In this document: positions 55,188-64,000 of the stretch, in pieces
Layout of the letters: each line of letters begins with the position of its first letter
Numbering within the stretch: the first letter of the stretch is position 1
Source of the DNA: Shinella curvata
GTDB lineage: Bacteria; Pseudomonadota; Alphaproteobacteria; Rhizobiales; Rhizobiaceae
Length of the DNA stretch: 64,000 nucleotides
NCBI RefSeq assembly: GCF_022899935.1
Contig: NZ_JALJCJ010000001.1
Span: 270,053-334,052, forward strand
Direction of reading: 5' to 3'
Program-made: the position numbers and the translations under genes
Notes under the pieces: model-generated
Told to the model about the DNA's origin: nothing
Database searches by the model: none
What the model saw: only the letters and a program-made list of their open reading frames with translations

Positions 55188-56138
55188 TTAGTCGAAGGCA
55201 GCGCTCGTCGTGGGCGCACGGTTCTTGTGCTCGCGCCAGATGATGAAGAGGCCGGAAGCGACGATGATGGCAATGCCCAGCCATTTCGAGGGCGTCGGGA
55301 AGTCGCCGAAGATCGCATAACCGAGCACCGTGGCCGAGATGATCTCGAAATACTGGAAGGGGGCGAGAAGCGACAGCGGTGCCATGCGGAAGGCGCGCAC
55401 GACCAGCATATGCGCATAGCCGGACAGCGCCCCCAAGATGAGGAGCAACACGAGCGAGAAGGCGGAATCGGGCAGCGACGGCGCAAAGTCCGCAATGCCG
55501 GCCGAATCGCCGAGGAACAGCGCGGCTCCCATGAAGATGGTGCCGCCGAAGCCGGCAACGGTTTGCATGGTCAGCGGCGAGTCGGCATCACCCAGCGCGC
55601 GGTTCATGAAGAGATAGATGGAATAGAGGAAGGCGCAGGCAACCGGCAGAAGCGCGGTCCAGCCGAACAGCACGAAGCTCGGCTGGATGACGATAAGCGC
55701 GCCGCCGAAACCCACCATGATGGCGAGCCAGCGGCGCCAGCCGACACGCTCGCCAAGGAAGATCGCCGACATGGCCGTGAGGATGAAGGGCTCGACGAAA
55801 TAGATTGCGAAGACATCGGCGAGCGGCATGTATTTCACGGCAGCGAAGAAGAGGAGGCTCGCGGCACCGTGGATCGCCCCGCGCAAAAGGTTCATCCACG
55901 GGCGTTTCGGCCGCAGCATCTCCCGGCCGCCAGCCATGAAGACGAGTGGGACCGTGCACAGCACCTGGAAGAAGAAGCGGTAGAACGTCACCTGCCCCGG
56001 CGACATGCCGACGAAGTTCGCCATGTATTTGGCAATCGCATCCATGCCCGGCAGAAGCAGCATGGCAACGGCCATCAGTGCGACGCCCTGCATGACGCTT
56101 CCGCCGGAATTGTCGATGGCGCTGGCTTTGGCGTTCAT
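55188..56138 (-). CDS. EamA/DMT family transporter
   Basis: A 316-residue inner-membrane transporter with ten helices in two EamA repeats (about 18-150 and 165-300). Markers are the first-helix PGMDAIAKYMA and the repeat-end EPFILTAMSAIFLGERVGWRRW, then a second repeat ending in YAIFGDFPTPSKWLG. Substrates of this superfamily include amino acids, drugs and purines and cannot be predicted. The ATG at 56138 has AAGGAG 7 nt upstream. Confidence 0.9.
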   Translation of the reverse strand: MNAKASAIDNSGGSVMQGVALMAVAMLLLPGMDAIAKYMANFVGMSPGQVTFYRFFFQVLCTVPLVFMAGGREMLRPKRPWMNLLRGAIHGAASLLFFAAVKYMPLADVFAIYFVEPFILTAMSAIFLGERVGWRRWLAIMVGFGGALIVIQPSFVLFGWTALLPVACAFLYSIYLFMNRALGDADSPLTMQTVAGFGGTIFMGAALFLGDSAGIADFAPSLPDSAFSLVLLLILGALSGYAHMLVVRAFRMAPLSLLAPFQYFEIISATVLGYAIFGDFPTPSKWLGIAIIVASGLFIIWREHKNRAPTTSAAFD

Positions 56139-56307
56139 GGGCGACTCCTTTTTCGCCTCTGCATAACCCTTTTCCTCCGGCTGGCAATGCCGGAAATCCT
56201 GCCGGTCGGGGGCGGCCGTGACGCGGGCGGCGCGCGGCGGCGCATTTGAGGTAGCCCGGCGCGGCGACTTGCCTGTAAACTCGCCCCAAGAAGAAATGGA
56301 GGCCGCG

Positions 56308-56712
56308 ATGACCTTTCCCGGCGAGAGCAACACCATCCCCTTCCCGTCGGGCCGTGCCGACGGTGATACGCTCGGCGGACGCATCTGGCGCGCCCGCGAC
56401 GCGCTTGGCCTCGAGCTTGCGGATCTCGCATCGCGGATCGGGCTTCCCGAGGAGACCGTGAGCGGCTGGGAACGAGATCATGCCGAGCCGGACACCAAGG
56501 CTCTCTTCATGCTGGCCGGCGTGCTCTCGGTATCCCCTTCCTGGCTGATTGCCGGTATAGGCGAGGCACCAGCCGATCCCACGGGCGACGATCACCTGCA
56601 TCCGCTTCTTCGGCAATTGCGCGAGGTGCACCAGCTGCACGACCAGACAGGCAAGGCCATCGCCGCGCTCGAAGCCGAAATCGCGCGGTTGATTGCCCGC
56701 GATCAGGACTGA
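56308..56712 (+). CDS. XRE-family helix-turn-helix regulator
   Basis: A 134-residue protein. A helix-turn-helix domain spans about 18-78 (LGGRIWRARDALGLELADLASRIGLPEETVSGWERDHAEP), and the remaining 50 residues are helical with leucine and acidic spacing (LLRQLREVHQLHDQTGKAI), probably for dimerisation. There is no sensory domain. I chose the ATG at 56308, with GGAGG 5 nt upstream; an ATG at 56296 is also possible. It is transcribed just ahead of adhC, but a link is unproven. Confidence 0.88.
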   Translation: MTFPGESNTIPFPSGRADGDTLGGRIWRARDALGLELADLASRIGLPEETVSGWERDHAEPDTKALFMLAGVLSVSPSWLIAGIGEAPADPTGDDHLHPLLRQLREVHQLHDQTGKAIAALEAEIARLIARDQD

Positions 56713-56793
56713 TTTTTCCACTCACCGCACTTGAGAGGCCGGGCCGGCTCTGCAATGGTCCGCCCGACAGAGAATCCGTAAAGGGAGACGAAC

Positions 56794-57917
<1,124 letters not shown>

Positions 57918-57921
<4 letters not shown>

Positions 57922-58394
57922 GCACGCAGACACCCTACGGCATCGACGTGCGGAGAATGGAAGCCTTCTCCGCCGTCGAGCTTTATGCGCTCCTGAAACT
58001 GCGCGTGGCGGTCTTCGTCGTCGAGCAGGCCTGCGCCTATCCGGAGCTGGACGGCAAGGATTGCGACGCGCTGCACCTGCGGCTGCTGATCGACGGCGAC
58101 ACTGCCGCCTATGCGCGGCTGTTGCCGCCGGGCGATGGCCCGCCGCGCATCGGCCGGGTGCTCGTGGCGCCCGGTCATCGCGGCAAGGGGCTCGGAGAAA
58201 CGATCATGCAGGAAGCCATCCGCGCCTGCGAGCAGCACTTCCCGGGCGCTGCGATCGAACTTTCCGCGCAAAGCTACCTGGAGCGCTTCTACAAGGCGCT
58301 GGGCTTTTCGCCGACCTCGGAGGAATATGTCGAGGACGGCATTCCGCATATCGATATGGTGCGACCGGCGGGAAGCCGTCAGCCACCACTCTGA
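57918..58394 (+). CDS. ElaA-type GNAT acetyltransferase
   Basis: A 158-residue GNAT protein. [32 protein letters not shown] near 23-50 is the ElaA hallmark, [23 protein letters not shown] near 75-100 contains the acetyl-CoA loop, and [13 protein letters not shown] ends the protein. The first codon is TTG, overlapping the adhC stop by 4 bp. An in-frame ATG lies at 57957, but starting there would remove a strand seen in ElaA homologues. The substrate is unknown. Confidence 0.85.
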
Positions 58395-58499
58395 CCACAG
58401 CGAGACAATTAAGGGTGCTATTCCTGCCTGCCGGACTTGCTACACGTCTGGAAAGACCGTTTCACGGGAACGCCGCCAGGGACACGCTCCGTTACTGCG

Positions 58500-58973
58500 A
58501 TGACTGACACGCCACCAACCATCTATGTCGACGCCGACGCCTGCCCGGTGAAAGCGGAAATTCTCAAAGTCGGCGAGCGTCACGGCCTGCCCGTGACCTT
58601 CGTCGCCAATTCGGGCCTGCGCCCCTCACGCGACCCGATGGTGAAGAACATCATCGTGTCCGGCGCCTTCGATGCGGCAGACAACTGGATCGCCGACAAT
58701 GTCATCGAAGGCGATATCGTCGTGACGGCGGATGTGCCGCTCGCCGTACGTTGCGTCGCCAAGGGTGCCCACGTGACCGGACCGACCGGCCGGCTCTTCG
58801 ACCAGGCCAATATCGGCATGGCGAGCGCCATGCGCGACCTCGGCGCGCATCTGCGCGAGACCGGCGAAAGCAAGGGCTACAACGCCGCCTTCTCGCCGCG
58901 TGACCGTTCCGCCTTCCTCGAAACGCTCGACCGCCTGTGCCGCCGGGCGAAAAGCACGCGGACAAGTTCATGA
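58500..58973 (+). CDS. YaiI/YqxD (DUF188) family protein
   Basis: A 157-residue protein of the DUF188 family with a PIN-like nuclease fold: IYVDADACPVKAEILKVGERHG at the N-terminus, SGAFDAADNWIADN, and VVTADVPLAVRCVAKGAHV near 75-92, whose acidic residues suggest metal binding. Nuclease activity is inferred only. The ATG at 58500 lies 106 bp after the elaA-like gene; the stop overlaps the next gene by 4 bp. Confidence 0.9.
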   Translation: MTDTPPTIYVDADACPVKAEILKVGERHGLPVTFVANSGLRPSRDPMVKNIIVSGAFDAADNWIADNVIEGDIVVTADVPLAVRCVAKGAHVTGPTGRLFDQANIGMASAMRDLGAHLRETGESKGYNAAFSPRDRSAFLETLDRLCRRAKSTRTSS

Positions 58974-59626
58974 CGAAGGCTCCGGGACGCAAGATCTATG
59001 GCCGGCATGTGCCCTTCTATGCGGGCATCGGCGCAGCCGTAGTCTTCGGCGTTCCGGCACTCTGGCTGAAACCGGATTTTGCGATCGGCATCGCGGCCAT
59101 CGCCTTCTTCCTCAGCTATCTCGTGCTGACGGCCATACGCCTCCCAAGTCTGACGGCCTCCTATCTCGAGCACTATGCGACGGATGCCGACGAGCCCGTC
59201 GCTATCATCTTCGCCGTGACGCTTCTGGCCGTCGCCGTTTCCACGGGCTCGCTCTTCGTCGTCCTCAACGAACGCGCCGCCTCCGGCATCGAATTCGTGC
59301 TCGCCTTCGCCTCCGTGGCGCTCGGCTGGCTCACCATCCATACCATGGCGGCGCTGCACTATGCCCATCTCTACTGGCGCCCCGGCAGCACGGAGGAGAG
59401 CGAAGACGCAGGCCGCAGCCTGGATTTTCCCGGCAAGGCCCCGCCCGGCGTTTACGATTTCCTCTATTTCGCGTTCGTGATCGGCATGACGGCGCAGACG
59501 TCAGACGTCGCCATCACCTCGACGGCGATGCGCAAGGTCAACCTGCTGCACGCCGTGGTTTCGTTCTTCTTCAACACGGTGCTGGTCGCCGCCGCGGTCA
59601 ATGCGGCAGTGTCGCTGGCGTCCTGA
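58970..59626 (+). CDS. DUF1345 family membrane protein
   Basis: A 218-residue protein with about five transmembrane helices. It begins with a basic N-terminus, then YAGIGAAVVFGVPALW. DUF1345 features include ALGWLTIHTMAALHYAHLYW near 113-132 and DFLYFAFVIGMTAQTSDVAI near 164-183. It starts with ATGA overlapping the DUF188 stop, so translation is coupled. Function unknown. Confidence 0.88.
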   Translation: MTKAPGRKIYGRHVPFYAGIGAAVVFGVPALWLKPDFAIGIAAIAFFLSYLVLTAIRLPSLTASYLEHYATDADEPVAIIFAVTLLAVAVSTGSLFVVLNERAASGIEFVLAFASVALGWLTIHTMAALHYAHLYWRPGSTEESEDAGRSLDFPGKAPPGVYDFLYFAFVIGMTAQTSDVAITSTAMRKVNLLHAVVSFFFNTVLVAAAVNAAVSLAS

Positions 59627-59641
59627 CAACAGGAGTTTTCC

Positions 59642-60475
59642 ATGAAAGTGCTTTCTCAGAACACGGCTTTCGGCGGCATGCAGGGCGTGTTTGCCCATGA
59701 ATCGGAAGCCTGCAAGACCGAAATGAACTTTGCTGTCTTCGTGCCGCCGCAGGCGATCAAGGAGCCGCGTCCCGTGCTCTGGTATCTCTCCGGCCTCACC
59801 TGCACCCACGCCAACGTGATGGAAAAGGGCGAGTACCGCCGCATGGCCGCCGAACTCGGCCTGATCGTCGTCTGCCCGGACACCAGCCCGCGCGGCAACG
59901 ACGTGCCGGACGAACTGACCAACTGGCAGATGGGCAAGGGCGCCGGCTTCTATCTCGACGCCACCGAACAGCCCTGGGCCGAGAACTACCAGATGTACAG
60001 CTATGTGACGGAGGAATTGCCAAACTTCCTGCGCCAGCATTTCCGTATGGACATGGACCGCCAGGGCATTTTCGGCCACTCGATGGGTGGCCACGGCGCC
60101 ATGACGATCGCTCTGAAACATCCGGACCGTTTCAAGAGCTGCTCCGCCTTCGCGCCGATCGTCGCCCCTTCCAGCGCCGACTGGTCCGTGCCGGCCTTGG
60201 AAAAATACCTCGGCGCGGACAAGGCGGCCTGGCGCGAATATGACGCCTGCGCGCTCGTCGAAGATGGCGCGCGCTTTCCGGAGTTCCTGATCGACCAGGG
60301 CAAGGCCGACGGCTTCCTCGACAACGGCCTGCGGCCCTGGCTGTTCGAAGAGGCGATCAAGGACACCGACATCAAGCTGACGCTGCGCATGCACGAACGC
60401 TACGATCATTCCTACTACTTCATCTCGACCTTCATGGACGAGCATCTGAAGTGGCACGCCGAACGCCTCGGCTGA
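59642..60475 (+). CDS. fghA: S-formylglutathione hydrolase
   Basis: Hydrolyses S-formylglutathione to formate and glutathione, completing formaldehyde detoxification begun by AdhC. The 277-residue alpha/beta hydrolase of the esterase D family has GIFGHSMGGHGAMTIALKHP (nucleophile Ser near 146), Asp in DQGKADGFLDNGL near 222 and His in HSYYFISTF... near 260. LSGLTCTHANVMEKGEYRR near 41-60 is diagnostic. AGGAG precedes the start. It is 15 bp after the DUF1345 gene. Confidence 0.95.
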   Translation: MKVLSQNTAFGGMQGVFAHESEACKTEMNFAVFVPPQAIKEPRPVLWYLSGLTCTHANVMEKGEYRRMAAELGLIVVCPDTSPRGNDVPDELTNWQMGKGAGFYLDATEQPWAENYQMYSYVTEELPNFLRQHFRMDMDRQGIFGHSMGGHGAMTIALKHPDRFKSCSAFAPIVAPSSADWSVPALEKYLGADKAAWREYDACALVEDGARFPEFLIDQGKADGFLDNGLRPWLFEEAIKDTDIKLTLRMHERYDHSYYFISTFMDEHLKWHAERLG

Positions 60476-60561
60476 AACATCGCGTCGATATGGTGGGAGC
60501 GCATGGCTGACATGACGCCCCCGCCCTTGCCCTTCCGTTGGCAATGAGCAATATTCCGCCC

Positions 60562-60617
60562 CGGTAGACGGCTACCGCCGGGAACAATCCCGGTTACGAT
60601 CGCGGGGACGGCCTCGC
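60562..60617 (+). promoter_or_regulatory. Guanidine-II (mini-ykkC) riboswitch
   Basis: Two hairpins with identical ACGG tetraloops lie 23 bp before the sugE/gdx start. Hairpin 1 is CGGTAG-ACGG-CTACCG (60562-60577). Hairpin 2 is GCGGGG-ACGG-CCTCGC (60602-60617, one G-U pair). Paired stem-loops with ACGR loops ahead of SMR-type exporters define the guanidine-II class, which frees the ribosome-binding site when guanidinium binds. A third hairpin, CCGGGA-ACAA-TCCCGG, occupies the linker. The downstream gene is the expected target. Confidence 0.88.
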
Positions 60618-60639
60618 TCCTTTGAAACGGAGTAGCCAC

Positions 60640-60954
60640 ATGCCCTGGATCCTTCTTACCCTCGCCGGCATCTTTGAAATCGGCTGGGCCATCGGCCTCA
60701 AATATACCGACGGCTTCACCAGACTGGTTCCCACCGTCCTGACGGCGGGTTCGATGGTGATCAGCATCGTGCTTCTCGGCCTCGCCGTGAAGACGCTTCC
60801 GATGGGAACGGCCTATGCCATCTGGACCGGCATCGGTACCGTCGGCACCGTCATTCTCGGCATTATCCTTTTCGCCGAACCCGTCACCGCCATGCGTATC
60901 GGTTGCATCGCGCTGATCGTCACCGGTATTCTCGGCCTGAAGTTCGTCGCCTAA
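60640..60954 (+). CDS. sugE: SMR-family guanidinium exporter
   Basis: A 104-residue small multidrug resistance protein with four helices, of the SugE/Gdx subtype that exchanges guanidinium for protons. The sequence begins MPWILLTLAGIFEIGWAIG; the essential Glu13 and the SugE-type KYTDGFTRL loop are present, with GTAYAIWTGIGTVGTVILGI in helices 2-3. GGAG lies 7-8 nt before the ATG. The guanidine-II riboswitch upstream makes guanidinium export the best functional call over quaternary ammonium export. Confidence 0.95.
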   Translation: MPWILLTLAGIFEIGWAIGLKYTDGFTRLVPTVLTAGSMVISIVLLGLAVKTLPMGTAYAIWTGIGTVGTVILGIILFAEPVTAMRIGCIALIVTGILGLKFVA

Positions 60955-60955
60955 G

Positions 60956-61004
60956 AGCCATTCCAGCAAAAGTGCGAAGCGGTTTTGCGTCCGGAATTGC
61001 GATA
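60956..61004. repeat. Rhizobial intergenic palindromic repeat
   Basis: The segment with CCAGCAAAAGTGCGAAGCGG followed by TTTTGCGTCCGGAATTGCG is a well-known dispersed intergenic repeat of rhizobia as I recall it. It lies directly between the convergent sugE and doxX genes and may act as their shared terminator region. Confidence 0.6.
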
Positions 61005-61005
61005 A

Positions 61006-61392
61006 CTAACGGTTGCGATTGTCGAGGGCAAATGCCCCCGGCCCCGCGGCCGTCAGGTAAAGGAAAACGAAGCAGAAGAGGATCGCGGCATCGCCGCGAT
61101 TGTTGACCGGAAAGAAGCTCTGCGGCGCGTGCGCCATGAAATAGGCGACGGCCATGAAGCCGCAGAGTACGAAGGCCACCGGCCGCGTGAACAGACCGAC
61201 CAGCAGCAATATCCCACCGACCACCTCCAGTGCGCCCGCAAGCCCGATGAGGTTCATCAGGTCGCCGAACGGCTGTTCGGCTGGCGGAAAATTGAAGAAT
61301 TTCTGCGTGCCGTGCTCGATGAAGAGCAGCGACGAGACGATGCGCAGCACGGCAAGCGCCTGCGGCTGGCAGGCGGACAAACGGTCGAACAT
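61006..61392 (-). CDS. DoxX family membrane protein
   Basis: A 128-residue protein with four helices of the DoxX type: LAVLRIVSSLLFIEHGTQKFF near 12-32, LAGALEVVGGILLLVGLFTRP near 52-72, and two further helices. Family members act in redox or thiosulfate metabolism or have unknown roles; no specific call is possible. I chose the ATG at 61392 because GGGAG is 8 nt upstream; an ATG at 61401 lies only 3 nt from it. It follows pccB by 24 bp. Confidence 0.87.
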   Translation of the reverse strand: MFDRLSACQPQALAVLRIVSSLLFIEHGTQKFFNFPPAEQPFGDLMNLIGLAGALEVVGGILLLVGLFTRPVAFVLCGFMAVAYFMAHAPQSFFPVNNRGDAAILFCFVFLYLTAAGPGAFALDNRNR

Positions 61393-61416
61393 GGCATGCA
61401 CTCCCTTCCGTTTTGC

Positions 61417-62949
61417 TCAGAGGGGAATGTTATCATGTTTTTTCCATGGGTTTTGCAGATCCTTGTTGCGCAGGAGGCGCAAGGCGCGCGCAATGCGCTT
61501 GCGCGTCGAATGCGGCATGATCACCTCGTCGATATAACCTCGCTCGGCCGCCACGAAGGGCGAAAGAAAACGATCCTCGTACATCTTCGTGTGTTCGGCG
61601 ATCTTTTCGGGATCGGCGATATCCTTGCGGAAGATGATCTCCACCGCCCCCTTGGCGCCCATGACCGCGATCTGCGCCGTCGGCCAGGCATAGTTGAAGT
61701 CGCCGCGCAGGTGTTTCGAAGCCATCACGTCATAGGCGCCGCCATAGGCCTTGCGGGTAATCACCGTCACCTTCGGCACGGTCGCTTCGGCAAAGGCGAA
61801 GAGCAGTTTTGCGCCGTGTTTGATGAGACCGCCATATTCCTGCGCGGTGCCCGGCAGGAAACCCGGCACATCGACGAAGGTAACGACGGGAATGCCGAAG
61901 CAATCGCAGAAGCGCACGAAACGCGCCGCCTTGCGGCTGGCATCCGAATCGAGCACCCCCGCCAGCACCATCGGCTGGTTGGCGACGAATCCGACTGTGG
62001 AGCCCTCGATGCGACCGAAGCCGCAGACGATGTTTTTGGCAAAACTCTCCTGGATCTCGAAGAAGTCGCCCTCGTCGACGGTCTTGAGGATCAATTCCTT
62101 GATATCATAAGGCTTGTTGGCATTGGCCGGAACGAGCGTGTCGAGCGACTCGTCCACGTCGTCGACCGGCTGGAAGCACTCGATTTCAGGCACGGGCGCT
62201 GTGTTGGACTGTGGCAGGAAATCGATGAGCCGGCGCACCTGCAACAGCGCATCGACGTCATTGTCGTAGGCGCCATCGGCGATCGACGATTTCGTGGTGT
62301 GAACCGAGGCGCCACCAAGCTCTTCCGAAGTCACCGTCTCGTTGGTGACGGTCTTCACGACATCGGGTCCGGTCACGAACATGTAGGACGTATCACGCAC
62401 CATGAAGATGAAGTCGGTCATCGCCGGCGAATAAACGTCACCGCCGGCGCAGGGTCCCATGATGACGGAAATCTGCGGGATGACGCCTGATGCCAGCACG
62501 TTGCGCTGGAAGACCTCGGCATAGCCGCCGAGTGCTGCCACGCCCTCCTGGATGCGCGCCCCGCCGGCATCGTAGAGGCCGATGATCGGCGCGCGGTTCT
62601 TCAGCGCCATATCCTGGACCTTCATGATCTTCTGGGCATGGGTTTCGGACAGCGATCCGCCGAAGACGGTGAAATCCTTGGCGAAGACGAAGACGGTTCG
62701 GCCGTTGACGGTGCCCCAGCCGGTAACCACGCCATCGCCAGCGATCTTCGATTTCTCCATGCCGAAATCCGTCGAGCGGTGCTCGACGAACATGTCGAAT
62801 TCCTCGAACGACCCCTCGTCCAGAAAGACATCGATGCGTTCGCGCGCCGTCAGCTTGCCGCGCTTGTGCTGCGCATCGATGCGCCCCTGGCCGCCGCCCA
62901 TGCGGGCGCGCTCGCGCCGGACTTCGAGCTCGTGGAGAATTTCCTTCAT
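61417..62949 (-). CDS. pccB: Propionyl-CoA carboxylase beta subunit
   Basis: The carboxyltransferase subunit that carboxylates propionyl-CoA to methylmalonyl-CoA with PccA-bound carboxybiotin. The 510-residue length fits PccB. Features: [15 protein letters not shown] near 40, [35 protein letters not shown] segment near 70-100, [15 protein letters not shown], and [16 protein letters not shown] near 160. The C-terminal acyl-CoA region has [17 protein letters not shown] and [15 protein letters not shown]. It is 6 kb from pccA on the same strand. Confidence 0.93.
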   Translation of the reverse strand: MKEILHELEVRRERARMGGGQGRIDAQHKRGKLTARERIDVFLDEGSFEEFDMFVEHRSTDFGMEKSKIAGDGVVTGWGTVNGRTVFVFAKDFTVFGGSLSETHAQKIMKVQDMALKNRAPIIGLYDAGGARIQEGVAALGGYAEVFQRNVLASGVIPQISVIMGPCAGGDVYSPAMTDFIFMVRDTSYMFVTGPDVVKTVTNETVTSEELGGASVHTTKSSIADGAYDNDVDALLQVRRLIDFLPQSNTAPVPEIECFQPVDDVDESLDTLVPANANKPYDIKELILKTVDEGDFFEIQESFAKNIVCGFGRIEGSTVGFVANQPMVLAGVLDSDASRKAARFVRFCDCFGIPVVTFVDVPGFLPGTAQEYGGLIKHGAKLLFAFAEATVPKVTVITRKAYGGAYDVMASKHLRGDFNYAWPTAQIAVMGAKGAVEIIFRKDIADPEKIAEHTKMYEDRFLSPFVAAERGYIDEVIMPHSTRKRIARALRLLRNKDLQNPWKKHDNIPL

Positions 62950-63048
62950 GACGCCTCGGTTCCTCCCGTTTTGAAAACGGCTTAGCATGGGGAAACGGGG
63001 GCTTGAAGGGGCAGCGACTAGATCGATGGTCTTAGAGCATGGAGAAGA

Positions 63049-63702
63049 TCAGTCGCAGCTGATCGTCTGCGTGACCACGCAGGGGGCGACCTTTTTCGTC
63101 GATCCTTCGGCAAGTGCGCGCGAACGCACCGTCAGCGCCGCATCGGTCGGAACGACCAGCGGGCGGTCGTCCTTGCGCGAGCGGGACTGCACGCTCCGCT
63201 GCACGGCCGGCTTGCGCTTGCCACCGGCATATTTGCGTCCCTTGGAGGGGCGTTTGCCTTCATTCAGCTTACCGGCGGCGACCGGCGACAGGCGGTAGGC
63301 GATCGCCACGCGCTTGGCGATGGCGTCACCCAGCGCGGCCTCGCGCCCCTTGCTGGACGGCATGAAACTGTTGACGGTCATCGTGTTGCGGGATGCGACG
63401 CCGCCCTTGAGATCGGAAAGCGTGACCGTGACATTTGCCGAACTGGCGCCGTTTGCCGATTGCTTGACCCCACTCACGCGCACATCCATCGACGCCCGGT
63501 CGATGGTCACCGCCCGGCGCGTCGCCTGGGCGGCACGCTTCAGGTAGGCATCGGTTCGCTTGAGAACCACCGGTGGCACGTTCCCGTCACCGCTGACGAC
63601 GACCTTGCGAACATCGCGGACGGGAAAACCCTCGGCGCTGGCGGCAATTGGTGCGGAAAAGACGAGGCAGGCGGAAAGAGCGGCGCGGAGAAGAAACTGC
63701 AT
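63049..63702 (-). CDS. Exported basic protein of unknown function
   Basis: A 217-residue protein with a Sec signal peptide (LLRAALSACLVFSAPIAASA, cleavage near residue 24). The mature N-terminal 120 residues look like a compact alpha/beta unit (VTIDRASMDVRVSGV, NVTVTLSDLKGG). The last 80 residues are strongly basic and probably disordered (KRPSKGRKYAGGKRKPAVQR). Two cysteines near the C-terminus could form a disulfide. No family recognised. Confidence 0.7.
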   Translation of the reverse strand: MQFLLRAALSACLVFSAPIAASAEGFPVRDVRKVVVSGDGNVPPVVLKRTDAYLKRAAQATRRAVTIDRASMDVRVSGVKQSANGASSANVTVTLSDLKGGVASRNTMTVNSFMPSSKGREAALGDAIAKRVAIAYRLSPVAAGKLNEGKRPSKGRKYAGGKRKPAVQRSVQSRSRKDDRPLVVPTDAALTVRSRALAEGSTKKVAPCVVTQTISCD

Positions 63703-63776
63703 GATACTCTGTACGGGTCGGCTATGGCTGTTGGAACGAAGCGCCAAAATGAGGCGTGAATCTTAAAAAACTCTGG

Positions 63777-64000
63777 TCAGCGCGGCATGTCGAAAAACAC
63801 GGAAGCGGCGACGTCCAATTCCTTGCGACGCATTTCGCGGCGATGGAAGGCCTCGTCGTCGGTGCCCCAATGCTCGATCTGCCAGTCCTCGTCGATATGG
63901 GCAAGCAACCAGACCTTGTCCGCATCGACAACGCCTTCGGCAAAGGCCAGGCCCAGCAAGGCCGAACCGGTCAACGTCGTGACGGTGTGCACGCAGGCGA
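63777..64000 (-). CDS. ATP12 family F1-ATPase chaperone, C-terminal end (partial)
   Basis: Only the last 74 or so codons are in the window; the gene continues past the right edge. The visible part has TTLTGSALLGLAFAEG and then DKVWLLAHIDEDWQIEHWG near the middle, the conserved C-terminal signature of ATP12 chaperones, which assist F1-ATPase alpha-subunit assembly in alphaproteobacteria and mitochondria. The stop is at 63777-63779. Confidence 0.88.
   Translation of the reverse strand, partial: ACVHTVTTLTGSALLGLAFAEGVVDADKVWLLAHIDEDWQIEHWGTDDEAFHRREMRRKELDVAASVFFDMPR

Noticed and set aside
53397-56249. 950-codon plus-strand open frame opposite pccA and the EamA gene.
   Set aside because: Antisense shadow of well-recognised genes with proper starts and ribosome-binding sites.

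Overview
The window is about 64 kb of alphaproteobacterial, almost certainly Rhizobiaceae (Rhizobium/Agrobacterium/Sinorhizobium/Shinella-type), chromosomal DNA. The case rests on gene content and order that I know from this family: aminotransferase-hom next to recJ; lipoprotein-phaC-sfsA-map-radC-sthA; yidD and an IscU-like gene divergent from folE-hisI; propionyl-CoA carboxylase genes. Rhizobial families (DUF982, DUF1489, BTLCP protease) and rhizobial palindromic repeats point the same way. Coding density is high. Low-GC or decayed patches stand out at about 3.5-3.7, 20.9-21.9, 23.8-24.1, 34.8-35.2 and 46.8-50.8 kb.

Layout. 0-3.7 kb: tRNA-Glu and a large RTX surface or secreted protein with three 240-bp internal repeats. 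3.7-20.8 kb: core genes recJ, hom, a class I aminotransferase, phaC, sfsA, map, radC, sthA, an EEP-family hydrolase, flavin reductase plus nitroreductase, an exported protein, an acyltransferase and thrS. 20.8-24.1 kb: an AT-rich accessory pocket with a small membrane peptide gene overlapping a gene for a zinc-ribbon protein that resembles IS1 InsA at its N-terminus, then a serralysin-like RTX metalloprotease. 24.1-46.7 kb: mostly core genes (prmB, an RsuA-family pseudouridine synthase, a GAF-GGDEF-PilZ protein, yidD, an IscU-like scaffold, folE, hisI, patatin, CBS, rhomboid, PAS, double PilZ, LapG-family BTLCP protease, D-Ala-D-Ala carboxypeptidase, sdaA, mgtE, a degenerate peptide deformylase). 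It includes an unusually short gene (33 aa, one membrane helix) with its own ribosome-binding site and a strong terminator.

46.77-50.84 kb is a decayed integrative element in the 3' end of tRNA-Leu(GAG). It is bounded by a 21-bp imperfect direct repeat (19/21). An integrase C-terminal relic sits beside the tRNA, there is a phage tape-measure relic with two in-frame stops, and the only intact cargo is a translationally coupled GSCFA / SGNH-like gene pair. 51-64 kb is core again: lipB, an M50-like protease, pccA, an EamA transporter, an XRE regulator, a glutathione-dependent formaldehyde module (adhC to fghA), a guanidinium-exporter gene (sugE/gdx) preceded by a convincing guanidine-II (mini-ykkC) riboswitch, doxX, pccB, an exported protein and the C-terminal end of an ATP12-type F1-ATPase assembly chaperone running off the right edge.

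How it fits together: propionyl-CoA carboxylase, polyhydroxyalkanoate synthase, serine deaminase and transhydrogenase suggest a carbon- and redox-flexible soil or plant-associated heterotroph. Two RTX proteins without a local type I exporter, PilZ/GGDEF proteins and a LapG-family protease suggest surface attachment controlled by cyclic di-GMP. All functional calls come from motif recognition by eye; no searches were run.
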